A DNA stretch of 6,558 nucleotides, from the NCBI GenBank assembly GCA_030452275.1, contig JAKDMR010000121.1, positions 1 through 6,558 on the forward strand, in the 5' to 3' direction. The stretch's first letter is position 1. Each line of letters begins with the position of its first letter. Of the stretch, positions 5,953 to 6,558 are shown one piece after another. Made by a program: the position numbers and the translations under genes. The notes beneath the pieces were generated by a model. The model was not told the origin of the DNA, did not search any database, and was given only the letters and a program-made list of their open reading frames with translations. The DNA comes from Candidatus Nitrosocosmicus sp. (GTDB taxonomy: Archaea > Thermoproteota > Nitrososphaeria > Nitrososphaerales > Nitrososphaeraceae).

Positions 5953-6522
5953 ATGGAAATGGTTAAATTATGTTTATATTTTTTATTAATAAAATGCCTT
6001 GGTAGCTCAGCCTGGCCAGAGCGTTGCCTTGGTAAGGCAAAGGTCGCGGGTTCAATTCCCGCCCAAGGCTTTCTTTTTAGACCAAAAGAAAGCCAATTTG
6101 AGGAGATTAATGGGCCACTTGATGAGGAATCGACCTTACCAAAATCGGTAAGAACCTTACCAAAATCGGTAAGAACTAATGACAGTCAGATAGATTGGGT
6201 CGCTTACAAGCAATATCTTGGAAAGAATTTTAACAATCATACTGCAAAAGCTCGGTTTTCCTATTCAGTAAAATACTATCCAATTCTTGTAACTGGTGAT
6301 GCTTCCCATCTAGTTGTGTTGTCCTATGATAAGCGTATGCATATTATGAAGGCTTTGGCGACCCTTTCAAAGTTTTTGGGTTGTTATGATGTGTGGAAGG
6401 TGATAATTGAAAAATATCAATTGAGGTGGTCCAATAATGGCAATGGGGCCGGTGGCTCTTCCAAAGGACTGGAAATATTCCATTATATTTATGGCAAGAA
6501 CAACTATAGACTTCTTGCGTAA
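5953..6522 (+). CDS. Archaeal tyrosine recombinase (integrase), N-terminal core-binding domain only; probably truncated
   Basis: The recognisable part starts at about 6190 (DWVAYKQYLG) and includes HIMKALATLSKFLGCYD, WKVIIEKYQLRWSNN and LEIFHYIYG. This matches, from memory, the SAM-like core-binding domain of thaumarchaeal integrases. The catalytic domain (R...H-x-x-R...Y) is absent: TAA at 6520-6522 ends the frame about where the linker to it should begin. No ATG, GTG or TTG occurs between the tRNA and GTG 6319, so the only starts that keep the domain are ATG 5953 or 5959, upstream of the tRNA. The frame crosses the whole tRNA gene without a stop. That fits an SSV-type integrase with its attachment site inside the gene, split on integration; most residues before about 6075 would then be tRNA-derived. 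It also carries an in-frame 7-residue duplication (TLPKSVR). It may be a non-functional remnant. Confidence 0.62.
   Translation: MEMVKLCLYFLLIKCLGSSAWPERCLGKAKVAGSIPAQGFLFRPKESQFEEINGPLDEESTLPKSVRTLPKSVRTNDSQIDWVAYKQYLGKNFNNHTAKARFSYSVKYYPILVTGDASHLVVLSYDKRMHIMKALATLSKFLGCYDVWKVIIEKYQLRWSNNGNGAGGSSKGLEIFHYIYGKNNYRLLA
5963..5980 (+). promoter_or_regulatory. Promoter region of tRNA-Thr
   Basis: Two A/T boxes precede the tRNA: TTAAATTA (5963-5970), centred 29-30 nt before position 1 and so correctly spaced, and TTTATATT (5973-5980), nearer the consensus but only about 20 nt away. The first is more likely by spacing. Both lie inside the open frame that continues into the recombinase. Confidence 0.45.
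5996..6070 (+). tRNA. tRNA-Thr (anticodon GGU)
   Basis: A full cloverleaf is present. The acceptor stem is GCCTTGG/CCAAGGC (5996-6002 with 6063-6069), the D stem GCTC/GAGC, the anticodon stem TTGCC/GGCAA around loop TTGGTAA with GGT at 6031-6033, and the T arm GCGGG-TTCAATT-CCCGC. The variable loop is five bases. The discriminator is U (6070), as in archaeal tRNA-Thr, and CCA is not encoded. There is no intron at 37/38. A T-rich tract follows at once. This tRNA decodes ACC and ACU. Its 3' half is a likely integration target, since a recombinase domain follows on the same strand. Confidence 0.97.
6070..6078 (+). terminator. T-rich terminator of tRNA-Thr
   Basis: TTTCTTTTT begins at the discriminator base, as expected for archaeal tRNA termination. 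It lies inside the recombinase reading frame, so read-through would be needed for any message that starts upstream of the tRNA. Confidence 0.5.
6133..6176. repeat. 21-bp tandem repeat, each unit a perfect palindrome
   Basis: ACCTTACCAAAATCGGTAAGA occurs twice without a gap (6133-6153 and 6154-6174), with two more matching bases. Each copy contains CTTACC-AAAATC-GGTAAG, a 6-bp perfect inverted repeat around a 6-nt spacer. The period of 21 bp keeps the recombinase frame and puts both sites on the same helix face (two turns). It starts 63 bp after the tRNA end. The half-site GGTAAG also occurs in the tRNA anticodon arm (6031-6036). Confidence 0.85.
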
Positions 6523-6558
6523 TTAGAACACGTTAGTCGTAACTTCCAGCCATCATCA

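Larger units (their letters stand above)
6031..6558 (+). mobile_element. Putative left end of an element integrated at tRNA-Thr (extends past window)
   Basis: Inferred from the recombinase domain lying directly behind an intact tRNA in the same orientation, with the frame open through the tRNA. The exact att core is not defined because the second copy is outside the window; the tRNA 3' half from the anticodon loop onward is the usual core. It could instead be an old remnant with no intact element left. Confidence 0.45.

Noticed and set aside
6133..6176. Tandem repeat considered as the start of a CRISPR array
   Set aside because: The two units abut with no spacer and lie in frame inside a coding region.

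Overview
The window looks like chromosome of an AT-rich ammonia-oxidising-type archaeon (Nitrososphaerota/Thaumarchaeota, probably Nitrososphaerales). The evidence is an archaeal-type ATP-dependent DNA ligase, a Clp1/Grc3-like polynucleotide kinase, a tRNA-Thr with U73 and no encoded CCA, TATA-like boxes about 26-36 nt ahead of start codons with little or no leader, and a recombinase domain of the kind I associate with thaumarchaeal integrases. The lineage is inferred from gene content by eye; no search was run.

Layout. Positions 1-902 (minus) hold a Clp1/Grc3 family P-loop kinase whose C-terminus runs off the left edge. A 442-450 bp gene-free gap with one perfect hairpin follows. A four-helix membrane protein of unknown function lies at 1360-1785 (plus). 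After another gap comes a beta-class DNA methyltransferase (2106-2954, minus) with no restriction partner in view. The replicative/repair DNA ligase is at 3201-4952 (minus). A divergent two-CBS-domain protein is at 5123-5581 (plus), and the shared 170 bp gap contains an inverted repeat just before the CBS gene's TATA box. A gene-poor stretch of about 370-410 bp leads to tRNA-Thr(GGU) at 5996-6070. Directly behind it, on the same strand, is the core-binding (SAM-like) domain of an archaeal tyrosine recombinase, which ends in a stop at 6520-6522 before any catalytic domain.

The left four fifths is ordinary housekeeping sequence with single-gene transcription units and no obvious operon. The right end looks like the junction of an element integrated at a tRNA gene. 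The recombinase frame runs without a stop through the entire tRNA gene, as expected if the attachment site lies inside the integrase gene (SSV-type logic). It then carries an in-frame 21-bp tandem duplication of a perfect palindrome, and it stops early. This junction is the most interesting part of the window. I see no clearly new defence, metabolic or CRISPR system here.
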